Origin: Actinomycetota bacterium
GTDB lineage: Bacteria; Actinomycetota; Actinomycetes; Streptosporangiales; Streptosporangiaceae
Assembly (NCBI GenBank): GCA_003140115.1
Contig: PLIQ01000422.1
Span: 1 to 7,498, forward strand
Length of the DNA: 7,498 nt
Direction: 5' to 3'
Below the pieces are notes generated by a model. That model worked only from the letters and a program-made list of their open reading frames with translations. It was not told the DNA's origin and made no database searches. Position 1 is the first letter of the stretch, and every line of letters starts with the position of its first letter. Position numbers and translations under genes: made by a program. Below are positions 1-6,209 of this stretch, in pieces.

Positions 1-74
1 AGCTGGATTTCCTTGCGCCCGAACGAGGCGAGCGAAAGGTCGGCAACCTGGAACGGAAGCTGATCCGCGGACAT
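1..74 (-). CDS. ahcY: Adenosylhomocysteinase, N-terminal fragment (runs off window)
   Basis: Only the first 24 complete codons lie in the window; the rest continues past the left edge. The translation begins MSADQLPFQVADLSLASFG and continues RKEIQ. The VADLSLA-FGRKEI segment is the characteristic N-terminus of S-adenosyl-L-homocysteine hydrolase, a cytosolic NAD-dependent enzyme that cleaves S-adenosylhomocysteine to adenosine and homocysteine and so relieves product inhibition of methyltransferases. The ATG (74-72) has a good Shine-Dalgarno sequence, AGGGAG at 86-81, with 6 nt spacing, which fixes the start. The gene is divergent from the MerR-family gene at 206. From memory, ahcY lies near the manB/SIS block in several actinomycetes, which supports the call. 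The NAD-binding and catalytic regions cannot be checked here. Confidence 0.9.
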   Translation of the reverse strand, partial: MSADQLPFQVADLSLASFGRKEIQ

Positions 75-113
75 GGGTTTCTCCCTAAATTATTCTGCCG
101 AACGAAGCGTGGT

Positions 114-143
114 GCCCCCTTACCGGTCACACGGTACGGGAGC
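114..143 (-). promoter_or_regulatory. Imperfect hairpin in the ahcY leader
   Basis: Read on the minus strand (143 to 114), GCTCCC pairs with GGGGGC (one G-U pair). After a single G/A mismatch, TACCG pairs with CGGTA around the 6-nt loop TGTGAC. This gives an 11-bp interrupted stem about 40 nt upstream of the ahcY ATG. A second small hairpin, GCGCTC/GAGTGC, lies just upstream (170-157). The structure could be a leader RNA element or an operator. It does not match the SAH riboswitch core as I remember it, and no U-rich tract follows, so a terminator is unlikely. The palindrome is visible directly; its function is inference. Confidence 0.35.
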
Positions 144-188
144 CGGGGTGGTCGCCGCACTCGCGAGCGCACGTTCTTGACGTGAAAT

Positions 189-197
189 TGTTAGAAT
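189..197 (+). promoter_or_regulatory. Extended -10 promoter giving a leaderless merR mRNA
   Basis: TGT followed by TAGAAT (192-197) is an extended -10 element (TGN-TANNNT). The A of an in-frame ATG at 206 lies 8 nt after the hexamer, at the expected transcription start. No Shine-Dalgarno sequence precedes that ATG. Together these suggest a leaderless transcript starting at the initiation codon, a common arrangement in actinomycetes. A TTGACG at 177-182 is too close to this -10 to be its -35. It could instead pair with a weaker -10 around 200-206. Confidence 0.5.
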
Positions 198-205
198 CGG
201 TATTC

Positions 206-601
206 ATGCGCATCACGGAGGCCGCCCGGCGGCTCGGCACGTCGGCTCGCATGCTTCGCTACCGCGAGGATCTCGGCCTGCTCCCCCAGCTCCGAGGCTA
301 TCCGGTCCGTTCGCGGCGGGAGGCCGCGGTTTCCGGGCGCGGGCCGGTTTCCGGGCGGGGGGCGGCGCACCGCGTGTTCACCGAGGAGGATGTCGAGGCC
401 GTGGCCGCGGCGCTCGAGCTGGAGCGCCGCTACGACGTCAGCCCCGCGGCACTCGCGTTCGGCGTGCGCGTGCTGGCCGAGCCTGGGGTGCGGGCCGCGG
501 TGGCCGACCTGGGCCGGCGGCTAGGCCGCATTCCGGCGCCGGCCAGCCGGGCCCTGGACTTCGAGAAGGAGCGCGCGCTCCGCCTACTCTCCCGCGGCTG
601 A
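206..601 (+). CDS. MerR-family transcriptional regulator (short, leaderless)
   Basis: This 131-residue protein opens with a MerR-type winged helix-turn-helix: MRITEAARRLGTSARMLRYR then EDLGLLP (residues 1-27). The wing segment HRVFTEEDVEAVAAALELE (about 55-73) follows the family pattern G-R-R-Y-T-E-E-D-V. Between them lies an insertion of about 22 residues (31-53) containing a tandem VSGRGP/VSGRGA repeat, where family members usually need only a few residues. The remainder (about 77-131) is a short helical tail with no cysteine cluster or recognisable effector domain, so the signal sensed is unknown. I chose the ATG at 206 rather than the in-frame GTG at 182 because the family motif starts there and a -10 element sits 8 nt upstream. 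MerR proteins usually bind their own promoter as dimers, so the shared gap with divergent ahcY is the likeliest target region; that is inference. Confidence 0.82.
   Translation: MRITEAARRLGTSARMLRYREDLGLLPQLRGYPVRSRREAAVSGRGPVSGRGAAHRVFTEEDVEAVAAALELERRYDVSPAALAFGVRVLAEPGVRAAVADLGRRLGRIPAPASRALDFEKERALRLLSRG
329..364 (+). repeat. 18-bp in-frame tandem duplication within merR
   Basis: Two adjacent 18-bp units (329-346 and 347-364) match at 16 of 18 positions. They share the leading 11 bases GTTTCCGGGCG and encode VSGRGP and VSGRGA. The period is six codons, so the reading frame is kept. It lies in the loop between the recognition-helix region and the wing of the MerR domain and looks like a recent slippage duplication. 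Confidence 0.85.
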
Positions 602-949
602 ACCCAAATCAGTCCCGTGTGACTCGTGTGAACACCGTGGTTCATCACCTTCCGGCCAGCTCGCCGGGCTCGGCACTTTACGCGGTGGATCCGGCTTACG
701 TGGAGGATCCGGGCAGCTGGGGTTGCCCGAATACTCCACTAAAGCCGAATCCACCACGATAATGGGAATGGTGTTCGTACTGGTGAGCGAGTTACTGGCT
801 GGTGGTTGTAAGTTCGGGTGGTGGTCCCGGCTTGGTCCGGATCGCCTCGCTCCGGGCTGCGGTCCAGCCGGGCGCGCTGTTGGAGGCCGGCCTGTAGGTG
901 CTCCTGGACGGCCTGGAGCAACGCGTGCGCGCGGCGACGTGATAGCTGG
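602..949. other. 348-bp convergent gap with no convincing gene; possible decayed coding relic
   Basis: This lies between the 3' ends of merR (+) and the methyltransferase (-). It contains: a 9-bp-spaced direct repeat CGTGTGA (616-622, 625-631); a near-palindrome TGAAC-N6-GTTCA (629-644); an imperfect hairpin (655-674, GCC-AGC / GCT-C-GGC) that might end merR transcription but lacks a T tract; a repeated GGATCCGG (687-694, 705-712); and a hairpin GGCTG/CAGCC (855-869). On the minus strand, one frame from about 947 to 815 keeps high GC at third positions and reads like helical protein (LLQAVQEHLQAGLQQRARL) before losing that bias and reaching a stop near 739. It has no good start codon or ribosome site, so it is more likely a relic or chance frame than a working gene. 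No tRNA or mobile-element ends were seen. Confidence 0.5.
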
Positions 950-1618
950 TCAGCCGAGGGTCCAGACGGTGGTGCGCTTGACGTCGCGGTCCTCTAGGGC
1001 GGCCAGGCCGGGGACGTCGTAGCTGGCCAGGGGGACGAGGCGGGCTTGGGGCAGGTACCGGCGGCCGAAGTCGCCGGCTAGGACGGCGGCGCCGCGGGCG
1101 TGGCATCGGTCCAGGAACGCGAGCACCTGGCCGGCCAGGTCCTGCTCGTAGAAGGCGTCGGCTACCAGGACCAGGTCGGCGCCGGGGGCGGGCGGGGCGG
1201 CCTGGGTCAGGACGTCGGCGCATACGGCCTGGATCGCGACGCCGTTGGCGGCGGCGTTGAGGGTGATGGCCGCGGCGGCCAGCGGGTCGATGTCGTAGGC
1301 GGTGACGGCCGCCGCCCCGGCCAGGGCGGCGGCGATGGCCACCAGGCCCGAGCCGGAGGCGACGTCGATCACCTGGCGGCCCGCGACCGCCTCGGGGTGG
1401 TCGAGCAGGTAGCGGGCCAGGGCCTGGCCGCCCGCCCAGGCGAAGGCCCAGAACGGTGGGTCCAGCCCGGTCCGCCCGGTGGCCCGCTCGGTGTGCTGCC
1501 AGGCGGCGATCGGCTCGCTGGCCTGGTAGAGCCGGATCTCGGGGACCAGCGGGATGCGGCGTAGGGTGGTGCCGGCCTGGATGATCTGCGGTGCCGACGG
1601 CGGGGCCGGTCCCGTCAC
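950..1618 (-). CDS. Class I SAM-dependent methyltransferase (Nnt1 / ETFB-lysine-methyltransferase-like)
   Basis: This 222-residue cytosolic protein has a Rossmann-like methyltransferase core. Motif I is VIDVASGSGL (83-92), the acidic end of strand 2 is YDID (108-111), and the post-motif segment LVLVADAFYE (149-158) holds the D-x-F-Y-E pattern typical of the METTL20/ETFB lysine methyltransferase and 'predicted nicotinamide N-methylase' (COG3897) group. The upstream LVPEIRLYQA (24-33) and PPFWAFAWAGGQALARYLL (54-72) blocks are also typical of that group, so a protein lysine substrate is plausible. The exact substrate cannot be read from sequence. The GTG start overlaps the stop of the upstream transporter gene as GTGA, and no clear Shine-Dalgarno sequence precedes it, so expression probably depends on translational coupling. 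It is the last gene of the minus-strand operon. Confidence 0.85.
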   Translation of the reverse strand: MTGPAPPSAPQIIQAGTTLRRIPLVPEIRLYQASEPIAAWQHTERATGRTGLDPPFWAFAWAGGQALARYLLDHPEAVAGRQVIDVASGSGLVAIAAALAGAAAVTAYDIDPLAAAAITLNAAANGVAIQAVCADVLTQAAPPAPGADLVLVADAFYEQDLAGQVLAFLDRCHARGAAVLAGDFGRRYLPQARLVPLASYDVPGLAALEDRDVKRTTVWTLG

Positions 1619-2658
1619 TGGGGATCCCGGGGGGGAACGGGGAGTTGTGGACCTCGGGCGGAAACCGGGGGGTCGTCTCCCTGGGCGGGCACTGCGCGGT
1701 CGCGGCGGCGGGAGAGGCGGGGGCGTAGAGCGGAGCGGATCGAGGGGTCGGTGCGGTCGGCCTGGGAGGGGCGGTAGATGTCGGGCTCGAGGTAGATCGT
1801 GGTGGCGATCGGGACGGACGTGCGGACGCGTTGCTCAGCGGCGTCGATGCCGGCCACGATCTGCGCGGCGGTGGCATCGGGGCGGACCGCGATCTTGGCC
1901 GCGACGAGGAGCGTGTCGGGGCCGATGTGCACCGTGCGCAGGTGAATGACCCGGGCCACCTCGGGACCGTTCTCGAGCGCGTTGACGATCAGGTGCTGCA
2001 TGTCGGCGCTGGCCGACTCGCCGATCAGCAGGCTCTTGGTCTCCACGGCCAAGATGGCCGCCGCCGTCGCGAGCAGGATCCCGATGGCCACCGAGCCGGC
2101 GCCGTCCCACCGCCCGTCGCCGGTCAGCGCGGACAGCGCCACGCCGGTGAACGCGAACACCAGGCCGATCAGCGCGGCCAGGTCCTCGAGCAGGACCACG
2201 GGGAGTTCGGGGGCCTTGGTCCGGCGGATGAAGGAGGCCCAGCCCCGGTCGCCGCGCACCAGGTTCGCCTCGCGGATCCCGGTCCGCAGCGAGAACCCCT
2301 CGAGCACCGCGGACAGCGCGAGCACCACGAAGTCGATCACCGGGGAGCGCACCGGCGCGGGGTTCAGGATCTTGTGCAGGCCGTCGTAGACGGAGAACGT
2401 GCCGCCGACGGTGAACAGCATGACCGACACGACGAACCCGTAGAAGTAACGCTCGCGCCCGAACCCGAACGGATGCAGCTCCGAGCGGGGCCGCCGGGAC
2501 CGGCCGCGGCCGATGAGCAGCAGCGCCTCGTTAGCGGTGTCGGCGAGTGAGTGCACAGACTCGGCCAGCAGCGACGCGGACCCGGTGAGCAGGAACGCCA
2601 CGAACTTGATCACCGCGATGCCCAGGTTGGCGGCCAGCGCGGCGACGACCGCCCTCAT
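1615..2658 (-). CDS. Cation diffusion facilitator (CDF) family transporter
   Basis: This 347-residue inner-membrane protein is probably a proton-coupled exporter of a divalent metal (Zn, Mn, Fe or Co). Six hydrophobic segments are visible at about 8-25, 28-50, 72-92, 106-124, 152-178 and 187-206. A cytoplasmic ferredoxin-like domain follows (about 218-293, ending TTIYLEPDIYRPS). Segment 2 carries SVHSLADTAN, giving H36 and D40 as metal ligands. The loop HPFGFGRERYFYGF (62-75) is characteristic. Segment 5 has LLEDLAALIG (156-165), with acidic E158/D159 instead of the histidine/aspartate pair of YiiP, resembling the SLC30A9-like branch. The last 50 or so residues (298-347) form an Arg/Pro-rich tail not expected in the family. 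The ATG lies 42 bp after the SIS stop with only a weak ribosome site; homologues, as I recall them, start about here. The metal specificity is not determined. Confidence 0.88.
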   Translation of the reverse strand: MRAVVAALAANLGIAVIKFVAFLLTGSASLLAESVHSLADTANEALLLIGRGRSRRPRSELHPFGFGRERYFYGFVVSVMLFTVGGTFSVYDGLHKILNPAPVRSPVIDFVVLALSAVLEGFSLRTGIREANLVRGDRGWASFIRRTKAPELPVVLLEDLAALIGLVFAFTGVALSALTGDGRWDGAGSVAIGILLATAAAILAVETKSLLIGESASADMQHLIVNALENGPEVARVIHLRTVHIGPDTLLVAAKIAVRPDATAAQIVAGIDAAEQRVRTSVPIATTIYLEPDIYRPSQADRTDPSIRSALRPRLSRRRDRAVPAQGDDPPVSARGPQLPVPPRDPQ

Positions 2659-2700
2659 GGCCCGGAACGAACCCGTGGCGGGTCGCTGATCAACTCCGGC

Positions 2701-4026
2701 CTACTCGATCCGGGCCTGGAGGTCGGTGATGGCGGCGGTCTGGCTGGGGTCGATCCCGGAGGCGATGGCCAGGTACACGCTCGCGTAGTCGGTCAGCTGG
2801 ACCACTCCGGCCAGCCGCACCAGCGGATGCTCGCCGTCCATGGCCAGCTCGGACAGCCCGATCCCGCGCTGGCCGACGAGTTCGGAGACGGCCCGCTGCT
2901 GGGCCCCGACCCGCGGGTCCTGGTCCGGGTCGACGATGAGCACCAGCCGTACCGGGGTGAACCCGCTGACCGGGCCCCGTGAGTCCTCGTAGTCCAGGCT
3001 CCAGGCGGACAGGTCCGACAGGTCGGACAGGCCGGGTAGCCCGCTCAGCTCGCCGGCCCCCGACAGCCCGGGCTCGTCCAGGGCCGTCTCCGGCTCTATG
3101 ACCGTCTCCGGCGGGGGAAGCGGCTCGCCGGCCGGGCCCGGTGCCCGGTTCGCCACCGGGGCGAACGGCCCGTCGAACGCCGCGATCTGGTTGTGGAGCA
3201 CGTCGGGCAGCAGGCCCACCACCGCCGGGTACTTGGCGTTGTCGCTGAGCTGGGCGGCGAACCGCCGGGCGGCGACGCCGCTGAGGGCCGACGTCCCCCA
3301 TACCATCGGCAGCGCGCCGACCAGGTCCAGGGCCAGCGACTTGCCCGGGTTGACGAACGACTCGCTGGCCGGCCGGCACTGATGGGAGACCTCCTCGAGC
3401 CGACTGGCCGCCTGCTCGTAGACCTCGGTCCCGATCCGGGCCACGCCCAGCCGCTCGGCGATGACCAGCAGCGGGATGGCCAGCCCCCACAGCATCGAGC
3501 GCGGCAGCAGCGGCCCCGGCAGGCCGCCCACGACGAACGGGATGAACGGGGCCCGGGCCTGCTCGGCGATGCGCTGCAGCGCCGAGTCGCCGGCGCCGAC
3601 GCCGACCAGGCGGCAGCCGCGCCGCGCCGCCTCGGTCGCGACGGCCAGGGTCTCGGGCGTGGCGCCCGAGCCGGACACCGCGAGCACCACGTCGGCCGCG
3701 CCGACCCAGCCCGGCAGGCGCTCGGCCTGCGTGGCCACGACCTGCACCGGGCTGCTGGGGCCGGTCACGGCGCCCAGCAGGTCGCCCGCCAGGCTCGCGC
3801 TGCCCAGTCCGGCCACCACGATCGCGCGCGGCCGGGCGTCCGGGGTGAAGGCCGACAGGTCCGCCTCCAGGCAGGACCGCAGCGCGGTCCGGACCTGAGC
3901 CGCGGACGACGCGACCTGCCGCAGCATGTCCCCGGGATCGGCCCCCTCGATCACGTCGGGCGTATCGAGCCGGTCGGCGGCCAGGGCGAACTCCGCCCCG
4001 CCCCAGTCGTCGAGGCTGTCAGTCAT
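2701..4026 (-). CDS. SIS-domain phosphosugar isomerase (bifunctional PGI/PMI-like)
   Basis: This 441-residue protein is related to archaeal/actinobacterial bifunctional phosphoglucose/phosphomannose isomerases, which interconvert fructose-6-P with glucose-6-P or mannose-6-P. The first SIS domain (about 60-195) has the phosphate-binding [10 protein letters not shown] (118-127). The second holds [20 protein letters not shown] (261-280). Aligned by memory with the Pyrobaculum enzyme, H278 is the catalytic His, but the catalytic Glu before NAK is Asp (D262) and the usual E-L-N-H-N-E reads D-V-L-H-N-Q. Residues about 290-350 are a Pro/Glu- and then Leu-Ser-Asp-rich low-complexity insertion before the final strands ([10 protein letters not shown], 359-368). 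I chose the ATG at 4026, which overlaps the Trm112 stop as ATGA, over a longer upstream frame that only shadows Trm112. Next to manB, mannose-6-P supply is the likely job; a regulatory role is possible given the altered active site. Confidence 0.82.
   Translation of the reverse strand: MTDSLDDWGGAEFALAADRLDTPDVIEGADPGDMLRQVASSAAQVRTALRSCLEADLSAFTPDARPRAIVVAGLGSASLAGDLLGAVTGPSSPVQVVATQAERLPGWVGAADVVLAVSGSGATPETLAVATEAARRGCRLVGVGAGDSALQRIAEQARAPFIPFVVGGLPGPLLPRSMLWGLAIPLLVIAERLGVARIGTEVYEQAASRLEEVSHQCRPASESFVNPGKSLALDLVGALPMVWGTSALSGVAARRFAAQLSDNAKYPAVVGLLPDVLHNQIAAFDGPFAPVANRAPGPAGEPLPPPETVIEPETALDEPGLSGAGELSGLPGLSDLSDLSAWSLDYEDSRGPVSGFTPVRLVLIVDPDQDPRVGAQQRAVSELVGQRGIGLSELAMDGEHPLVRLAGVVQLTDYASVYLAIASGIDPSQTAAITDLQARIE
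3005..3031. repeat. Three 9-bp tandem units in the SIS gene
   Basis: On the plus strand GCGGACAGG, TCCGACAGG and TCGGACAGG follow one another and differ at only one or two positions. They encode the LSD-LSD-LSA run (about residues 333-341) in the low-complexity insertion of the isomerase. The 9-bp period preserves frame, consistent with slippage expansion in a linker. Confidence 0.75.
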
Positions 4027-4208
4027 GGGCGTTCGCCGGGCCGGCGGGCCTCTTCCACGAGCAGCACCGGGATGTCGTCGCGCACGGGATAGGCCAGGGC
4101 GCACGTCTGGTTGGTGCACACGAGCTCACTGGCCTCGTCGTCAGCCCGCAGCGGCGCGTGGCATTCCGGGCAGGCCAGGATCTCCAGGAGCCAGGCTTCG
4201 ATCTGCAT
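4023..4208 (-). CDS. Trm112-like zinc-ribbon protein
   Basis: This 61-residue protein matches the Trm112/YcaR family (PF03966). It begins [20 protein letters not shown], with a zinc ribbon formed by C13-x2-C16 and C31-x4-C36, followed by [16 protein letters not shown] (39-54), the family's typical I-P-x-L-L-x-x-E-A ending. Eukaryotic and archaeal Trm112 act as obligate activating partners of several methyltransferases; bacterial members are less well understood. The ATG is preceded by AAGGA (4219-4215) with 6 nt spacing and overlaps the manB stop as TGATG. Its own stop overlaps the SIS start as ATGA, so it is translationally locked between two sugar-phosphate enzymes. The full family length and all four cysteines suggest it is functional. 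Confidence 0.9.
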   Translation of the reverse strand: MQIEAWLLEILACPECHAPLRADDEASELVCTNQTCALAYPVRDDIPVLLVEEARRPGERP

Positions 4209-5605
4209 CAGGTGTCCTTACTCGCTTGGCCGCCTGCGGCGGCGCTGCCGACGGGGCCGGTTTCCTTTCGGACCGTTGCGAGCACCTCGTCGCGCAGGGC
4301 GGCCATGGCGGTCTCGCGGTCGGCCTCGACGTTCAGGCGCAGCAGCGGCTCGGTATTGGAGGGTCGCAGGTTGAACCGCCAGGCGGCCGCGCTGACCGTG
4401 AGGCCGTCGAGCTCCTCGGTCCGCACGCCGGACCGCCTCGCGAAGGCCTGCTTAACCCGCTCCGTGGCCTCGGCCTGGTCGGCCACCTCGGAGTTGATCT
4501 CCCCGCTGGCGTGGTAGCGGACGTAGCCGGCCATCAGCTCCGACAGCGGGCCGTCCTGATCGCCCAGGGCGGCCAGGGTGTGCAGCGCGGCGAGCATGCC
4601 CGAGTCCGCGAACCAGAAGTCCCGGAAGTAGAAGTGCCCGGAGTGCTCGGCGCCGAACACCGCTCCGGTCTTGGCCATGGTGGCCTTGATGTAGGAGTGG
4701 CCGACCCGGGTGCGCACCGGGACGCCGCCGTGCTCGGCGATGATCTCCGGCACCGCGCGGGAGGCGATCAGGTTGTAGACGACGGTCGCGCCGGGCTCGC
4801 GGGCCAGCTCACGGACCGCGATCAGCGCGGTGAGGGCCGAGGGCGAGACGACCTGGCCGCGCTCGTCGACCACGAAGCACCGGTCGGCGTCGCCGTCGAA
4901 GGCGAGCCCGATGTCGGCGCGGTGCTCCACCACGGCCCGCTGCAGGTCGCGCAGGTTCTCCGGCTGCAGGGGGTTAGCCTGGTGGTTCGGGAACGTGCCG
5001 TCCAGCTCGAAGTAGAGCGGGACCACGGTGATCGGCAGCCCCTCGAAGACCTTCGGCACGGTGTACCCGGCCATCCCGTTACCGGCGTCCACCGCCACGG
5101 TCAGCGGCCTGATCGAGGAGATGTCGACCAGCTTCCTCAGGTACTCCGCGTAGCCGGGCAGCAGGTCCACGGGCGTGGTCGAGCCGGGAACCGGGGCTGG
5201 GGGCCAGGGTCGTTCGGCTAGATCTCTTATGTCTTTCAGGCCGGTCTCGATGGCGACCGGCTTGGCTCCGGCGCGGCACAGTTTGATCCCGTTGTACTGG
5301 GGCGGGTTGTGGCTGGCCGTGACCATCGCGCCCGGGATGCCCCGGTCGCCGCTGCCGTAGTAGAGCATGTCGGTGGAGCCGAGGCCCGCGGCCAGCACGC
5401 TGGCACCCTGGGCCGTCGCGCCGCGGCCGAACGCGTCGGCGAGCGGGCCCGAGGAAGCGCGCATGTCGTGCACGGTCAAGATCGTGGCGGCCCCGGTCAG
5501 CTTGGCGAACGCCGCCCCGATCGCCTCCGCCGCGCTCTCGTCAAGCTGGTCAGGGACGACACCCCTGATGTCGTACGCCTTGACGATGCTGGCGAGATCA
5601 CCCAC
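4208..5605 (-). CDS. manB: Phosphomannomutase / phosphoglucomutase
   Basis: This 465-residue alpha-D-phosphohexomutase converts mannose-6-P to mannose-1-P, the precursor of GDP-mannose. All four family signatures are present in order: the phosphoserine loop [11 protein letters not shown] (96-106, catalytic S98), the Mg-binding DGDADR (237-242), the sugar-specificity loop GAEHSGH (318-324), and the phosphate-binding RPSNTEP (414-420). The N-terminus [17 protein letters not shown] is typical of actinobacterial ManB. Length is normal, with a short low-complexity C-terminal tail (about 450-465). The start is GTG; the upstream ribosome site GGGAGG (5622-5617) is 11 nt away, longer than usual, but no in-frame alternative fits the family better. 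It follows DUF3499 after an 89-bp gap and is translationally coupled to Trm112. Activity on glucose phosphates as well cannot be excluded from sequence. Confidence 0.93.
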   Translation of the reverse strand: MGDLASIVKAYDIRGVVPDQLDESAAEAIGAAFAKLTGAATILTVHDMRASSGPLADAFGRGATAQGASVLAAGLGSTDMLYYGSGDRGIPGAMVTASHNPPQYNGIKLCRAGAKPVAIETGLKDIRDLAERPWPPAPVPGSTTPVDLLPGYAEYLRKLVDISSIRPLTVAVDAGNGMAGYTVPKVFEGLPITVVPLYFELDGTFPNHQANPLQPENLRDLQRAVVEHRADIGLAFDGDADRCFVVDERGQVVSPSALTALIAVRELAREPGATVVYNLIASRAVPEIIAEHGGVPVRTRVGHSYIKATMAKTGAVFGAEHSGHFYFRDFWFADSGMLAALHTLAALGDQDGPLSELMAGYVRYHASGEINSEVADQAEATERVKQAFARRSGVRTEELDGLTVSAAAWRFNLRPSNTEPLLRLNVEADRETAMAALRDEVLATVRKETGPVGSAAAGGQASKDT

Positions 5606-5694
5606 TGCAGGACACGCCTCCCGTTGCTGGCTGCCCAGGCTGGGGTTGGCCGGGCGGCACTGCGTCTGAAAATTGGGTCTCTTACCTGGCGAGC

Positions 5695-6054
5695 CTATCC
5701 GTCTTGCGGAGGGCCGGAACGCAGCACCCGGAGGTGGCCGCGGCGGCCGACCTCGACGCCCTGGCCGACGGGCTCGGAGTCCACCTGGCGCTGCGGGTGG
5801 GTTTCCATCACCGCGTTGGCCAGCGCTTCCAGGTCATCGGCGCGCTCTTGGGCCGGGTCCACGGGCAGCCGGACCACGTCCCAGCCGCGCGGCGCGGTCA
5901 GCCGGCCGGCGTGCTTCTCGCACAGGTCATAGCAGTGCGGCTCGACGTAGGTAGCCAGCGGGCCGAGCACCGCGGTCGAATCCCGGTACACGTAGGTCAG
6001 CGTGTATACCGGCGGATGCTTGCATGCGGTGCGCGAGCAGCACCGAGAACTCAC
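5695..6054 (-). CDS. DUF3499 family protein (actinobacterial, zinc-ribbon-like)
   Basis: This 119-residue protein has a conserved N-terminal half typical of DUF3499: RCCSRTAC (4-11), TLTYVYRDSTAVLGPLATY (18-36), HCYDLCEKH (40-48) and LTAPRGWDVVRL (52-63). Cysteines C6/C11 with C45 and H40, C41 or H48 could form a metal site, but no function is known to me. The C-terminal 16 residues contain RRGHLRVLRSGPP, also a family hallmark, joined by a variable linker. I prefer the GTG at 6054 because GAGGTGGG lies about 5 nt upstream and the CSRTAC motif then falls at the usual distance from the start. An in-frame GTG at 6072 would add six residues but has no good ribosome site. The gene heads the minus-strand block and is divergent from the zincin-like gene, an order conserved in actinomycetes. 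Confidence 0.85.
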   Translation of the reverse strand: MSSRCCSRTACKHPPVYTLTYVYRDSTAVLGPLATYVEPHCYDLCEKHAGRLTAPRGWDVVRLPVDPAQERADDLEALANAVMETHPQRQVDSEPVGQGVEVGRRGHLRVLRSGPPQDG

Positions 6055-6113
6055 CCAGCCCACCTCGCTCACATCACCGTGATGACCGAATGCCCGGAAC
6101 CTCGGGAGCGCAT

Positions 6114-6137
6114 CGGATACAACGGTGACGGTATCCG
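6114..6137. promoter_or_regulatory. Operator-like inverted repeat in the divergent DUF3499 / zincin gap
   Basis: CGGATAC (6114-6120) and GTATCCG (6131-6137) form a perfect 7-bp inverted repeat with a 10-nt spacer, giving a 17-bp centre-to-centre spacing. A direct repeat GACGGTA (6127-6133 and 6144-6150) overlaps it, again at 17-bp spacing. The site lies about 60 bp upstream of the DUF3499 start and 109 bp upstream of the zincin-like start, so it could serve a regulator of either gene. No regulator can be assigned. Confidence 0.4.
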
Positions 6138-6209
6138 CCCGCGGACGGTAACGCCATCACCCCGCGCCGCTGCTGTTCTCGTGTCGTGCTCTGTCCCTTA
6201 TCCGGCGGG

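Noticed and set aside
182..205. GTG at 182 as the merR start
   Set aside because: The extra eight residues precede the family start, and the -10 element lies inside this stretch.
75..205. SAH riboswitch upstream of ahcY
   Set aside because: A hairpin is present, but I do not see the conserved core of the known SAH riboswitch. Recorded only as a structured leader.
805..816. Release-factor fragment based on an R-T-Y-N tetrapeptide
   Set aside because: Four residues are too little: there is no GGQ motif, no start codon and no flanking conservation that I can see.
602..949. Insertion sequence or transposon remnant
   Set aside because: No transposase motif, terminal inverted repeats or target-site duplication could be found.
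792..1877. Long minus-strand open frame (361 codons)
   Set aside because: It is extremely Pro/Arg-rich, overlaps the methyltransferase and the CDF tail in another frame, and has no recognisable motif. It is a typical high-GC shadow frame.
1831..2550. Long plus-strand open frame opposite the transporter gene
   Set aside because: It is antisense to a clear CDF gene, its composition is Gln/Gly/Arg/His-rich, and there are no domain motifs.
4027..4119. N-terminal extension of the SIS protein
   Set aside because: The added residues are Arg/Pro-rich and read through the Trm112 gene in another frame. The ATG overlapping the Trm112 stop fits the operon pattern.
3926..5221. Plus-strand open frame of 431 codons opposite manB
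   Set aside because: manB on the other strand has all four phosphohexomutase signatures; the plus frame is a composition artefact.
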